Shown: positions 1-12,173 of the stretch, in pieces | How positions within the stretch are numbered: the first letter of the stretch is position 1 | How the letters are laid out: each line of letters begins with the position of its first letter | Assembly (NCBI GenBank): GCA_033439265.1 | Contig: JAVTVX010000002.1 | Location: 14,709,174-14,773,173, forward strand | Source: Dillenia suffruticosa | Taxonomy: Eukaryota; Streptophyta; Magnoliopsida; Dilleniales; Dilleniaceae | Direction: 5' to 3' | Length of the DNA stretch: 64,000 nucleotides | Position numbers and translations under genes: made by a program | Notes under the pieces: generated by a model | The model's input: only the letters and a program-made list of their open reading frames with translations | What the model was told of the DNA's origin: nothing | Databases searched by the model: none

Positions 1-764
1 TTCATCATACATGTTTGGAATATGGTTGTTCTGCAATGGAAAGTCTATTTTTTAAAACCAACAAAAAAAAAAAAAAAAAAAAAACAGAGAGAAACAAAAA
101 CAAAAGCTCATAATTTTCTTTTTAATTTTTATACAAAAAATCAGAAATTCTGATTGCTCCGCCTTTTCTCTCCTAATTGTTTCACAAAATGCAAGGGAAA
201 GCAAGAGCTAATGACAACAATCTCTCAAGCCTAATAAGAACAGAAGAAAATAATTTTGGATTTTTGTGTAGGAGACAATCACTCCACGATAGTTCAAATA
301 AAGAAGCAATAAAAGTAAAGAGCATCAAAATTAAATTTCTGCAGCATCAAGTTGCATCCAAGATTTGTTAAAAAAAAAAAAAAAATTTCTTTCCAAGCAC
401 TAAAGTAAAAAAGAGAAGAAGAAATCTAAGCACCCAGTTCAGGGGTGCATCTGCATTCGACATAATGACATTTATTACCTTATTATTTATAGCATCATTT
501 TGTGTTCGCATGAGTTGATCAATTTCTAACTAAAATTGAAAATCATCACTAATATTATTGGCATCTCAAGGAATTCAACTAAAAATTACCACCCCCCAAA
601 AGAACAATTTAGGGTTTTTTTTTTTTCTCTCTGCGGACGCAAGCATAAAATTGAGAAGAAGATGAAAAGATATATCCAAACAGGATTACTTTGGTAACTA
701 GAAAAAGAAAAGAATAGAGCAAAATTAATAAAAAAAAATGTTTAAGTTGTTTAATGATACATAC
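1..764. other. Intronic AT-rich DNA of the WAT1-related gene, no further exon seen
   Basis: This stretch lies downstream, in gene direction, of the second coding exon of the minus-strand WAT1-related gene. It begins with the splice donor at 763-764. I found no third exon by reading the minus strand, so it is most likely intron 2 continuing beyond the left edge. It contains poly-A runs near 62-83 and 370-384 and nothing else I can support. Confidence 0.6.
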
Positions 765-1142
765 CCGGTAAGAGAGACTACAAACAGCAGAATCAGCAAT
801 TTCAAACTAATTTTTTTGGGCCATTTGGTCCTGCACCGCCAAAATTAGCACAAACACTTTAATACCCACATCTCAAAAAACTAAATAAAGCATGCATGAG
901 AGAGAGAGAGAGAAACAGAGACAGAGAGATAGATGTAAATACCTTTCAAGATAAAACGCAGCGGGAGAGAGAACAATGAAGGTAGCCATGGAAATAAGGA
1001 TGGCAAGAGAGAAAGAATCGAAGCCTAAAGACAATAAATATCCCAGGAACACAGTATTCCCTGCATATATGAATTGCAATACCACTAACCCTCCTGTTGC
1101 TACAAAGTTTTCTAGCTTTTCTCTGTTTGCAACCTCAAACAT
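765..1142 (-). CDS. WAT1-related protein (EamA/MtN21-type transporter), 5' part only
   Basis: Two exons join in frame: exon 1 at 943-1142 and exon 2 at 765-830, with donor GT at 941-942 and acceptor AG at 831-832. The split codon reads L-E-R-T-K-W-P. Exon 1 encodes two predicted membrane segments in the order typical of plant drug/metabolite exporters: GGLVVLQFIYAGNTVFLGYL, then an F-x-L-A-I-L-I-S-M-A-T-F-I-V-L-S-P segment. Exon 2 begins the loop W-P-K-K-I-S and the next helix. In family members known to me this arrangement is closest to At5g47470/At4g16620. WAT1 itself exports auxin from the vacuole, but the substrate of this subgroup is not established. Start at 1142 is preferred; an in-frame ATG at 1181 would add 13 basic residues. 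Roughly 85% of the protein lies beyond the left edge. No lesion is visible. Confidence 0.8.
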
Positions 1143-4100
1143 TTTCTTTTTTCTTTTTCCTTTTCTCAATTCTCCTTCCAAGAGGGAAAAATTACTCCTC
1201 TCCCCCTCCCCTCTAATTTTTCTGGGTTTTCTTTCTTGTTGGTTTGGTTTGGTTTGGTTTGGTTTTTTTTTTTTTTTTTTGGTGACAACGAGAGGAGATT
1301 AAACCTCTCCTAATCACTCTCTTGGGACTAACGAAAGGAAAAGAAAAATACCTCTCTCTTGACGTCGTTGGTTTTGTGTGTATATGTGAATCACCACCAC
1401 GTCTCAGCTAACATTCGTGGCTCCCTTTCCCCTCTACCAGTCTTCTCCTCGTCCCTCGGTTGTTTGGAATTTATACGGAATCGGATTTTGTCCTTTTTCA
1501 CTTACCAATATCTAAATTACTATTTATACAGCCCCATCAGTACCACACTAGGATTTTGTTTATACTGACAAAATAATACAAGATCAACTTCTTGAATAAT
1601 TAAAATTGATACATTGGATTCTAATTACTAATTCTTCAATACTTAGCTCCAAAATATTCATCGAATATCTTTATTTTATATGATATTAAGTTTATATTTG
1701 TAAATGACTGTCAAAATTAGTAATGTTTAGTTGGATTGAATGACTGGATGAATTTTTTTTTTTTTTTTTTACAAAAAATATCAATTTTAAATTTAATATT
1801 TTGAAACTGATAATTTAATTGATTTGGGTTGTATTCATTCCCCTATTGCATCATTTATGTTGCTTATTTGTATTTTATTAGATTCCAAGGAAGATTGCTT
1901 GATAACTCAGACACCATACCAAGGAACGGATAGTCCTGAGATAGCAACGAGGTTGCAGTTGATTGCAAGTAACCCATTGTTTAAAGTATAATCCATGGTT
2001 TGAAATGAGTCTGGACAACGAAAATTCAATGGATCAGTTAATCCACAGAACAGAAAAAATGAAAAAATTAATATCAGATTCAAACAGATTTAAATAAAAC
2101 TTTTAATATATTAAATTATAGATAAGTAATAACTTAAAAGCTAACCCAAGATATGATTTTGTTAATATTGCCATATTAAGAAAATTCGTATGATTTGTTT
2201 TGATAAGGCATCATAATTCTCCAAATCGTTGTGATTTGTGACATTGGGGAAGATTCGATTTGTTAATTACTCAATTCAAATCATTTTGTCAATATAGGTT
2301 GATTGTGGGGTAAAAATATTCATAGAAAATTGCTAAAAAAAAAATATTTCTCTCTCTTTTTAGATTTCTGTAATATGCAAACAATTGATCATCAATGATT
2401 TCAAATGAAAACAAAAATTCAAAATCTACAAGTACTAAAGCCAATGTGAATAATTATGTTGTGGTCTATAATGAGACATTTGGCCTCAAATTAAGCACTT
2501 TTAACTTGCAATATCTAAAATGATGCCGGGGTTATAAGTCATGATATTTTTTTTTTCTTTGATTACTAAAGAGCTGTTGAAGTGTTTTTTTTTTTTTTTG
2601 ATCTCTGGTTTGGTTACCGCTTAATATCCGAAATTTTGTTTCAATTAATCTGAATCGATCTGCTATCAAGTTCACTTTCAAGGTATCTCCCAACATGATT
2701 TTTTCTGTTTTCATGACGAATTGAATCCAGATATAATTAAAGAGTCTCAATGCCTTTTCTTTTCCGTTGAAGTGTATGTGTAGTCATTCCATGTTAATTG
2801 AGGGTGTGCTCGGAAATTATGGAACTGCTCCAATTCACACCCCCCTCTCTCTCTTTTACCTACCAGCCTACTTGAGTTATGTTTTAATTTATTCAATTCA
2901 AACATATACGGAGATCCTATTTAATAGACGACACTCTCATCTCACCGTAATTTTTTTCATTTTTAAATTTTAAATCTGAAATTAATTTAATTCTCTCTCT
3001 CTATACAAACTTCTTTTGATAGCTAATTAAACGTTACATTTACTTAAAATGCATGTTCCAAGATTTGTATCTAGATTGGGCAATTAATGTCTTTTGCTTC
3101 AAGGGTGGGTACCAGAATACAATGCCTAATGGCATAGCATGAATCCTTTAACAAGGTAATATTTTTGTTAAATTTGCATGACTGTGTTTGAACATCAAAT
3201 TAAGTTCTAAGAAAAAATTTCAAATAGAATTGAGATGAATAAGCCCTCATGGACATGGTGGTACTCTTTTGTCTTTGTAGGGTCCAAATTGAAACAGTTA
3301 AAACTCAGGAGCCATGTACAAGAATTTCCAGGAAAGTTCGAGTCACCATATTTTGTTAACATCAAAAGGCGAAGCAGAGACCTTGTTAGCACAATCATAT
3401 GCAAGAATTTTCCTGTGAATTTCACTGCTGTCAGATAATGATGTTGGTCTTGACCTTCAACCATTAAGTAATTTGTACTGTTCATGAATGAGTTCATATA
3501 CCCATTTGGGGGGAAAGAGTCCAAAACTTTTCTTTACATGCAAAATGCCCTTTTTTCTTCACCCAAAAAAAAATGCCCTTTTTTTGCCCTTGAGAAGTGT
3601 CATTGTCATTGTGCAAATAGAACATAGATTCAAATGCTAAACCCATATACTTTATCTCAATTTTCTTATTATTCAGAATTAGATAACATTTTTTAACCTT
3701 ATTTTATCAATGGAACTAAAAATATATTCAAATTCGAAAACATTAATCGACCCTTGTCCATATAAACAAATTTAAAACTATATTTAAATTCAGTTTTAGT
3801 TTGTTAAATGAAAGAACTAGTTTGTAAAATGATTATGAAAGATTTGTTTACAACACTAGAAATAACACAGTTGTTGGTTACTCAATTAAATATATATATA
3901 TATATATATAGGAGAGTGTCAATCAACTTCGCCTCAAGTGGTACTTTCCCCTATTCCATGTAATAGGACTGAATTTTATTTTTGCAAAGAAATAGAATAT
4001 TTAACTTAGGTGATGTGAGTACAAACAAAACAGGTAAATGGAAGCCATTAAAGTTTAACTCAAGTAATATCAATTCCTCTGTAATAGATTCAAATTCGAA

Positions 4101-4375
4101 TCTCACTATCAATAAATAAAATGATGGCCGAGATCATATGTAGGACCTTTTTTATTAAAGATTTTTTTTTGGTGTAATCTTATTAAAGAATTAATTTAGC
4201 ATTACATTCCTATGTACCTTAATTAACTTACCCAGGAAGTTTAATGGAAATACGTATGGTATTAAAAAAAAAAAAGAATTGATGGGAATTTGAATTATTT
4301 TTCTCAAACTCTTTTCGATGCATAAAAATGCGGGAACAAAAGTAGAAGTAAATCCCATTGTGGTACCTCTAGACT
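1143..4375. other. Intergenic region between the WAT1-related gene and the PPR pseudogene
   Basis: This is the shared 5' flank of two divergently oriented loci. It holds the WAT1 leader and promoter (no element pinned down), four to five tandem GGTTT units at about 1238-1264, several T and A runs, and an (AT)n tract at 3890-3910. Around 3910-4130 a degenerate sequence with a TCAAATTCGAATCTC core resembles a tRNA-derived SINE B box, but I could not define its ends. I see no gene. Confidence 0.6.
3890..3910. repeat. (AT)n microsatellite
   Basis: About ten AT dinucleotides in a row in the intergenic region upstream of the PPR pseudogene. Confidence 0.95.
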
Positions 4376-5877
4376 ATGCAAAGAATTGCCCTTGAATGCC
4401 TCAAGAAGCACTTTCACAAGCCAAACAGTCTTCAACTAAATCAATTCCTTAAAAAGCACAACAAACCGACAAATGGACATGTTACAGTGTACCTGATTCG
4501 TGCTTGCGCGAAATTTGGTTTGTTCTGTCACGGTCAACAGCTTCATTGCCATATTTTGCTATCTGGGTGACACTCCAACGTCTTCATCTCGGCTTCATTG
4601 ATATCTCTCTATGTAGGTTTTGAGTGTTTAGCAGATGACCAGAAAATGTTCAATGAAATTCCTCATAGAAATGTGGTTTCTTGGAATACTTTGCTATCTG
4701 TGTATGTGCATTCTGGCCAATGTAGAAAAGCACCGAGTTTGTTCGGTCAATTAAATGGGTAGTGCCGATCCGTATTCGTTTACTGCTGCATTGGCTGCTT
4801 GTGGAAAGCTTGGTCTGTTGCAGCTAGGCATGTCAATTCACTCAATGATTGTGAATCATGGACTTGAATTCAGAGTTTTTGTTGTTAATTGTTTGATTGA
4901 CATGTATGGAAAATGTGGGTCTGTAGAAGAAGCCATTTGGATATTTTATGAGATGACTGAAAGGGACACTGTATCTTTCAATTCTGTTATATCTGCCTGT
5001 GCCAGAATTGGGAGGCTTGAGGAGTCTTATGGATATCTAAATCAAATGCCTTGCCCTGATACAATTTCATATAATGAATTTATTAACGGACGCGCACAAT
5101 TTTGCTGCATAAAAGATGCCATTAGGATTTTGTCAATTATTCCTATTCCAAATTCATCTTCTTGGAATTCAATCATAACTGGGTATGTTAACCAGGAGCG
5201 AGCCGTAGAAGCTCTGGACTTCTTTGCTGAAATGCATAAGAGTGGCATCGAAATGGATCAGTATACATTTTCAAGCATTTTGAGTGGCATTGGGCATCTC
5301 TCAGCTCTAAAATGGGCGGAGTTGATCCATAGTTACACAATAAAATGTGGACTGGATGCACTTATAGTTATTGGAAGTGCTTTAATTGACATATATTCTA
5401 AGTGTGGGCAGGCAAGCCATGCCGAAGCATTGTTTGGATCATTACATAGAAAGAATTTGGTGACCTGGAAACTGTTAAAGGCTCGAAACCTGATGGAATC
5501 ACCTTCCTAAATGTGCTATCAGCATGTTGGCATATGCCACTGGAAACTGTGGTAGGATACCTAGAATTGATGACAAAGGAATACAGGATTCATCCAATGC
5601 CAGAGCACTGTTCTTCTGTGATTAGGGTGATGGGAACAAAAGGAGAGGTGTAGAGGGTAGAGAAAATGATATTTGTTCTAGGGTTCGGTTCATGTGGGCT
5701 GGTGTGGAGGGCATTGCTTGGTGCTTGCTTGACTTGATGGGACCTGGAGGTTGCAGGGATCGCGGCTGCCAAGGTGATTCAGCCGGAAGGTGATAATGAG
5801 TATGTATTTGTAATGATGTCAAACATATGTGCACATTATAACAAGTGGGTAGATGCTGGTACAGTTTGTACAAACAT
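4376..5877 (+). pseudogene. PLS-type pentatricopeptide repeat (PPR) pseudogene
   Basis: Recognisable PPR units run along the plus strand: C-L-I-D-M-Y-G-K-C-G-S-V-E-E-A, W-N-S-I-I-T-G-Y-V and D-I-Y-S-K-C-G-Q-A-S-H-A-E-A-L-F. They are followed by K-P-D-G-I-T-F-L-N-V-L-S-A-C and a C-terminal G-x-V-W-R-A-L-L-G-A-C block. Intact relatives are organellar RNA-binding proteins of the E/E+ subgroup; At5g47460 is the likely ortholog by neighbourhood. The reading frame is broken at least five times: TGA at 4568-4570, a frame change near 4755, another near 5470-5485 with loss of coding sequence, TAG at 5651-5653 and TGA at 5735-5737. Homology remains visible across every break, so these are recent lesions and not introns, and no splice sites bracket them. 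The longest surviving frame is 4755-5510. It is unlikely to make a working protein. Confidence 0.88.
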
Positions 5878-8800
5878 TATGGTGCAAGTTCTCATATTTT
5901 ATATTTTTCTTGCCTATCCTCTCTTGTTGATCTGGGAGCTGGAGGCTGTCCTCTCCTCTCCATATTTCATTCTCTTAAAAGATAATTAATTATTGTTTTC
6001 GACTTGTTTCAGAAGAGAAGAATTCTTCCAAAATTGACCACGAGCTCTTGTGATTTACCTCTTAATCAAAGAGTTGTACCACAGACAAACGTAAATAAAA
6101 ATCTACTGCTCGGATACTTTATTATATTATAAGTAATAAAAATTCAAAGTATAGATTTGAAATAATAAAACTCAATACAGGAATATAACATTGCTTACAT
6201 TGTGATATATGATGATAATGAAATACGTCAATCTTTAAATTCCATTATGGTTTTTCCTATTGCTTACCAACTATTTTCTACTTGGTCATAACCAACTATT
6301 TTCTACGAGCGAGCGAGCGAGCGTCTACGGTGATTCACCGTAATAAATGTTTTTATTTTTCCAATTTGTTGCGTGTCTTGCCGAAAAGACAATTTTAGTT
6401 GTTACCCTGGTACCAAATATCTTTCATAACTCATTTTTAGAACCCTAAATCACTGGACTGCATCATCTTCACCAAACCACCATTGCCGCATATTGAGACC
6501 AGGACAGGACCGCAAGGTGTTAATAGCGATGATAGCTTTGGCATTGGTGTCCCTTTTCTTGATATTGACACTATGATGATTAATGTGGTCAATTTCTTAG
6601 TATTGAGCTCAATGTTCACACCGTTGCCTGCAAACATTATGACCAGGCATTTTGCTCCTGGAGTTTCATTCAAACTTTCAAAGAAACAAAAAAAAAAAAA
6701 ATGCAACAAGCACAATGAAGCAACTACAAGAATTTCTATACTCTGTAGGAGGAAAGAACAGAGAAAAATTCTTATTATCAACAAATTAATTCAGGCCCTA
6801 TGTTATTAATTCCAAGGGGCTCATAGTTACACATTCAAAGGGATTAGAAAGGCAACAAAAAGGCAAATAGGAAAATACCCAGGAATTTTCCATCTAAGAG
6901 GCAAACTCGAATCAAATAAAACAAGGACTTCAATATAATTATCCCCCCCCCACCCCAAAAAAAAACCCTGATCTGGAAAGTATAATTAGACCGACTGTAA
7001 TGCTCAAGAAATTACAAGCTGTGTGAATTGAGTGAAGTTTTACTAGAAAAATTACAGAATCTTGCTGCTCCATTCAAATAAATTCTCCCCTGATAGAAAT
7101 CCAGTAATTGGTCACCTTGGTACTGACAGCCCCAGCTCTAATGCAAAAAACAAAGAGACCCAAATCAGATACCCTGCAACAGGTAGGCCTGTGCTCATGC
7201 ATGACAATTAACAAAGGTGCTCCTTTTGCAGTACAATGTCAATAGAAAACACTCTGTTTCTTGTGAATGCACAAGCTAACGCAATCCCATCCCCAGTAAG
7301 ACTCAAAGCAAAGATGGCATTGCCCAACTCTCTCTCACGTACCATCAATTCCATCTGGGAAAATGAGCAGTTCTGTTACCATAGTGCAATTAATGAACCA
7401 TATGCAGCGTTTTAGAATGGAATGTAGTAAAACAAATAAATGCATTAAAAAAACAAAAAAAAAAACCTAATGTTTAGTCAGATCCTCTAACATGAATGAG
7501 GTACATTAAAAATGCATCATCAGCATTTGTGAGAATGGGAACCATTAAAGACCTTGTTATTCAAATCATCGATGCAGAAGATAGATAATACTAACAGCCT
7601 AAGAGAAAGCTCAGCAGAACTACTGCCCCTTCCTCATGAATGTGTTCCTTCTTGACTAACAATAAATAATAGATTTAATGTGCTTGAAAAGCCTGTATGG
7701 ACTTCTACGCAACTCCGTTCCCCACCCCTATTTTCTTCAAGTTCTTTACTGTTTCCTAGGGTTTATCAGGACCAATTTAAAATTTGTGCACGCTTTACGA
7801 CTCAAGGAGCCTGTACAGAAGCTTTCCCAAATGGCCTCCATCATCCAGGTGAACTATATGTAACACTCCCATTTAGCAAAAGTCAGTTTCATTAAGTCCA
7901 AGGCAATCATCTACTTCGGCCAATAGAAGGTATAATATCATGCTATTCACACAAACAAAATAGCTTTAATGCAGCAACAAAAATAACACCGTTAAATGTG
8001 CCAAAAGAGAATAGTACACATTCAATTATCTAAAACCATAAAAATAAGTAGAGAAGTAAAGCATCATAAATGCCAAAAAGGAGAAGAAAGATCAAAATAA
8101 GCCTTTTTCTCATAACCGACTGTTGTGTTTTTTTTTTTGTTATCAGGGTTGGATTGGAAAAGATACAAACATCTAGGAAAGAAAGCATTAAAGACAAGTC
8201 TGTATTCACTATGTTCCTACATGGTACCAAACATCTATAAGATTGCTATCAGCACATTACTTGAGAATGATGGAGTGTTTCACATTTGACTGGTCCTGGA
8301 AAGTCATGTGCCTGCAGGAACCGAATATTCTAGTCAGATTCTATTAGATGCCTCATTAGTCAAACTCTCATTGCCCAATTTTTTTTTACTCACAAACTGA
8401 AGTCCTTTTCCTAATGTGTTTAGCCAACAAGCTCTTAAAACCAAGTAACTCTATCAACAAACCAAGGTGAGCATTTTTCATCCATTGAACCAACGACCCC
8501 AAAAACCTATGCTTGTTTAGACATGGATTTCACATGCCAAAGTCAAATATATATAGGAATTTTAGTCGAAAAGAACTTATACAAACAAGAATGAGATTTC
8601 ATTTTCAGAATGTGTAATTACCATATCTGTTTCTCACGGCATATTTGATCAAAAAAAGAGGAGGAGAACAAATATACTGCCTTAATGCCATAAAAGATGA
8701 CTAAGCTAGAGACCAAGAATGATCTAGTGCTTGCAAAATCTTTCTCAACTAGTTCACCAAACAGAACCACATAGTTAAAACAATTATGGTGGCTGCCTTC

Positions 8801-9381
8801 TATATTAACACATTGACCCTTAAAATTGTTCTGGTTCATAACAGCAGATAGCATTGTGCATTTCAAGGCAGGCCTAGTGTGTTGCAGCCTCTTCAATACC
8901 TCACTTCAACATCTCCATTTTTTGGTTTCAAAAAAAGGCGGGGGAAGGGATTACTGAACTCAAAACCTTGACCTCGTAGGGCAGACTGCCTTCATAGTAC
9001 CCTGCTAATAATGGTGGGTCGTGTCTCACTCACTCTAACAGCTTAAATATTTGTGAGAGATTAACTTATGAATGATTGAAGTTGCAATTGGACATTATTA
9101 ATCAACCACGCGAACAACAAAGTAACAGTCAACAATCAAGATATCCAAAAACTAATTATTATCGATAAATGATACCTAATTCTAATTGAAACAAGCTCAC
9201 ATTTTAACAGTTTAGCCTTCTTTACTACATAACTTTGATGCCTAAATTTCAAGCAGAAAATGAACACTAAGATCAACATAAAGCAAGCAAATTCAAAAGA
9301 AAAAAAAAGGCTAAACAGGACGTGGCATGATTAGGAGAAGCCACAGAACCGCTACTCACAGTCACAAAAAGAAAACTATAG
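5878..9381. other. Intergenic region, possible 3' extension of the NOXY2-like gene
   Basis: No gene can be named here. A GAGC tandem run lies at 6307-6322. Minus-strand stretches with plausible splice borders occur at 8261-8311 (17 codons), 7208-7354 (48 codons then TAA) and 7012-7137 (41 codons then TAA). They lie downstream of the minus-strand NOXY2-like gene and could be alternative 3' exons or chance open frames. A stretch around 6470-6600 translates to a hydrophobic peptide on the plus strand but is not recognisable. Poly-C and poly-A runs occur near 6942-6965. Confidence 0.5.
7012..8311 (-). other. Candidate alternative 3' exons downstream of the NOXY2-like gene
   Basis: Three minus-strand segments are each preceded by an AG acceptor: 8261-8311 (begins A-H-D-F-P-G-P, donor GTAATG), 7208-7354 (begins M-E-L-M-V-R-E-R, ends TAA) and 7012-7137 (begins S-W-G-C-Q-Y, ends TAA). 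They follow the NOXY2-like gene in its transcription direction. From memory, Arabidopsis members of this small-protein family have several splice forms with alternative C-termini or 3' UTR exons. The open frames are short enough to arise by chance, so this is a suggestion only. Confidence 0.2.
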
Positions 9382-9790
9382 CTAGAGTCCGGGATAGGTG
9401 CAGCAGAGTGTACCCTGTGATAGAGCTCGGCAGCTCCTCGATGTCGAACTCAGACACGACGTCATCCTCGCCGCCGCTACTGCACTATGCAGTGGCAACA
9501 ATGATTGCGCACATCCAAGCTCCGCCGGAAACCTAATCAGAAACAAATCATCAAACACCATAATACAACACGATTGGACACAAAACTCAATGTTTTTAGA
9601 GAGAGAGAGACCTGGCGAGAGAGAACCTTCGGATCGGAGACGAAGCGGATCTGTTGGGGATACGGAAGCCTGTTGAAGAAGACGAAGATGCAGATCCGTT
9701 AACGGGAGAATTTCGAAGCTTCGATCTGAGAGCTGATCTGACTGAAGGAGAGGAGGCTCTGCTGAAGAATTTATTATACGCCGACGCCAT
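9382..9790 (-). CDS. NOXY2-like small mitochondrial protein
   Basis: Two exons: 9612-9790 and 9382-9532, giving 109 aa plus TAG. The donor GT is at 9610-9611, the acceptor AG at 9533-9534, and the phase-2 join encodes A-R-F-P-A-E-L-G. The N-terminus MASAYNKFFSRASSPSVRSA is rich in Ser, Arg and Ala with no acidic residues, as in a mitochondrial presequence. The C-terminal block LLPLHSAVAAARMTSCLS, followed by S-R-S-C-R-A-L-S-Q-G-T-L, is the signature of the plant family that includes NONRESPONDING TO OXYLIPINS 2 (At5g11630) and At5g47455/At4g17310. Biochemical function is unknown; NOXY2 mutants are altered in oxylipin response. Length fits the family. In Arabidopsis, as I recall, such a gene sits beside the PPR and WAT1 genes found at the left of this window. 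A GAA run at 9818-9836 lies in the 5' flank. Confidence 0.82.
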
Positions 9791-10002
9791 TTTATCACCA
9801 ACTTCTTCGAGAATAGAAGAAGAAGAAGAAGAAGAAGCAGTCGACGCCGGTCTGCTACTTCGGAGTCGGTGTAAAAGCTTTGATGAGGGCTTTTAGGGTT
9901 TAAGCCTTTAGGGTTGGACCATTTGACGCTGGCTTTCGGGTTAGACCGAAATAGGCCAAGCCCTATAAATGTTGGGCTTGGTCTTACCCTTTTGGGCTAA
10001 CA

Positions 10003-10208
10003 ACTCACTAATTTCTTTTTTTTCGGTCTCTGGATCCCCGTGCTCCAACTAATTCGGAGCAATCTAACTGTCAAGCCTCCTATAGAAAGAGAGATCTCTT
10101 AAAATAGTCTTTTTCGTTCCCAATAAGGCTCGAATATGAGTATTTGGTTAAGTGATACAGAGCCCTTCCCACTGCGCTGACTGACCTTTGGTACTCACTA
10201 ATTTCTTT
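10003..10208 (-). mobile_element. SINE with 16-bp target-site duplication
   Basis: The direct repeat actcactaatttcttt occurs exactly at 10003-10018 and 10193-10208 and brackets a 174-bp insert. On the minus strand the insert starts TACCAAAGGTCAGTCAGCGC, contains a B-box-like ATTCGAGCC, and ends in an A-rich tail (plus-strand T run near 10014-10023). This is the structure of a tRNA-derived retroposon with a box A-like TCAGCGCAGTGG. The insert is otherwise non-coding. The family name is unknown to me. Confidence 0.8.
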
Positions 10209-10370
10209 GGCCATTCGTATCCAGAAATTCTATTAATTCGATTCAAATAATTATGAGATTTAATTTAGAAATTGACTTTTCTATTATTTATTTCTTTTTT
10301 TTCAAGATTCAAATTTAAAATTTTGATTACAAGAATTTAATATCCTTCTTTTCGATCCATTGGACGTTGA
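10209..10370 (-). mobile_element. Degenerate copy of the local SINE family (truncated ends)
   Basis: The sequence resembles the SINE at 20077-20257 in reverse orientation: an ATTAATTCGATTCAAAT block, then a GAGATTTAATTTAGAAATTGACTTT block, a T run, and AGATTCAAATTTAAAATTTT. It abuts the 3' TSD of the 10.0-kb SINE. I could not find its own TSD, so its limits are approximate. Confidence 0.45.
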
Positions 10371-10637
10371 TATTTGAATTAGTGAGTTGGATTTAGCGCC
10401 TTACAATTAAATCCACGGTACGTTGGTGTTGATTTCATGAATCAAACTCTTAGCTCACGGTCACAATATTCCGACTTATTTATCAACTCAATAATTTTTT
10501 TAACTATTTTTATTTTTGATCCAATATTTTTTCTTGTTTAATTTTTTACTCATATAGTTATTTCTTTTTTAATTTCCTTTTTTTATTCCCTTTATTCAAA
10601 TCATCAACAATTGCAACCTCTTTTCTCTAGTTATCAT

Positions 10638-10699
10638 TCTCCCCCCCCCCAATGCAAAGAAAAAAATGCTTATAAGTTTTTTTTTGGGGGGGGGGAAGA
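10638..10699. repeat. C10/G10 inverted pair
   Basis: A run of ten C at 10641-10650 and a run of ten G at 10686-10695 are separated by 35 bases that themselves carry an A7 and a T9 run. The two halves could pair as a hairpin. Confidence 0.85.
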
Positions 10700-11929
10700 T
10701 TTTTAAGATTTTGCAGGTATTTTACTCTGCAGTTTGCAGAAGAGGAGAGTTCATTTTTTTTCCCCTTTGGGTAGAACAATATTGGTTCTGTGAATTTCTC
10801 TCCTCTCGAATCTGTTTTTTTTTTTTTTAATTTGCATTTTTTTTCTTGGCACGGATTTTAATTTTGTGAAAATTTCTCCTTTTAGATCTCTCTCTCCTTC
10901 TCTCTCTGTCTCTCTTTCTCTATAGTTGTATTCTAGATCATTTTTTTTGCCTGAAGAGTTCAATTTCTTTTTAACGACCGATAATTTCATAAGAAAATGT
11001 GAATAGAAGAAAACAATTTTGGTTCTGTAGCTTGACCATACAACCTACACCACTTTTTATTTAAAAAAAAAAAAAAAAAAATCGTGAGGCCTTACTCGAA
11101 CTTTGAAGTGGGTTTCTAGGAATGTTTTGACTCACCATCCAAAACTAAGCATTAGTAGCTAATTTCAGCCGTATAACCCAAAAAAAATAAAAAGAAAAAT
11201 CAGATTTGAAAGGAGAACGTTTCTTTAGATTGAGATAGAAGTAAAAACAAAAAAAAAATCAGAAAAAGAAAATTGAATATATGAGAGTAGAAAATAATTG
11301 TTTAGAAGAAGGAAAAGTGTGTTTAAAGATAGAATTAGGGACAAAAATATTACTTTTTTATTGATTTGAAAAATCAATTATAAATTAGTTAGATGGATTG
11401 TTACATAAACATTTAGTCCATTCAATTTAGAAACCATTTGGTGTATACAACATTACTTTTTTTATTTTCATCCCCTTAATTTCCTATTATGAGATTTATT
11501 TAGTAATAAATAATTAAATAAGTAATAGATGATTCCAATGCAACGGGTATGGACATGTAGCCAATCACTCACAGGCACAAGGTTTAGACATTTGAGAATC
11601 TCCCTCAAATCCCTCAAAATGAAGGCAGGGTAAAGTCTATCACTGATCAAACTAATGGCTCATTTGCAATCGCACCCTTCGGATCATTGCTGAATTTCTT
11701 TATTTAAGAATTTGTTATTTGATTATTTTGGGATTGACCAAAAGAGATTGAAACTTAGAAGCCTTTCATGCGTAAGGTTGCTTCCAACTCTTAGTAAACT
11801 TGAATTTAATACTCAAAAAATATTGAATGCGACCTTTAATTTTCCTTGATTACTTCTCCCAAAAAAATACTATTTTGGGTGGTTCTCTACTTTTTTTATA
11901 CTCGATCAACTAGTTTTTAGATTTATATT

Positions 11930-12060
11930 CTACTTAATTAGACTCGAGTTGCTGTTAATCTTTTTTTAAGAGAAACTCTCTCAACGTAAGTTTTTTATTT
12001 CTAAAATTTGAATTTAAATTTTGATTAAAAAATTTAACATTCTTTTCGTTATATTAACTA
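11930..12060 (-). mobile_element. Degenerate copy of the local SINE family
   Basis: On the minus strand it shows the family blocks in order: AATTTAAATTCAAATTTTAG, then GAGAGAGTTTCTCTTA, then AACAGCAACTCGAGTC. The ends are diffuse and no TSD was found. Confidence 0.4.
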
Positions 12061-12173
12061 TTCGTCGGTGATGGTTGTCTACCATGATCTTCGATGATTG
12101 GCAGAAAGAATTTTGGTGGGCTTGTAGAAAAGTATGACTAGTTCATTGCAATCGTGGAAGTCATGGGCTATTT

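Noticed and set aside
4755..5510. Intact 251-aa PPR gene
   Set aside because: PPR homology continues on both sides across stops and frame changes, so this frame is only the longest surviving piece of a pseudogene.
6437..6809. Open frames on both strands near 6.5 kb
   Set aside because: They overlap each other, match no family I know, and end in a poly-A run. There is no gene context.
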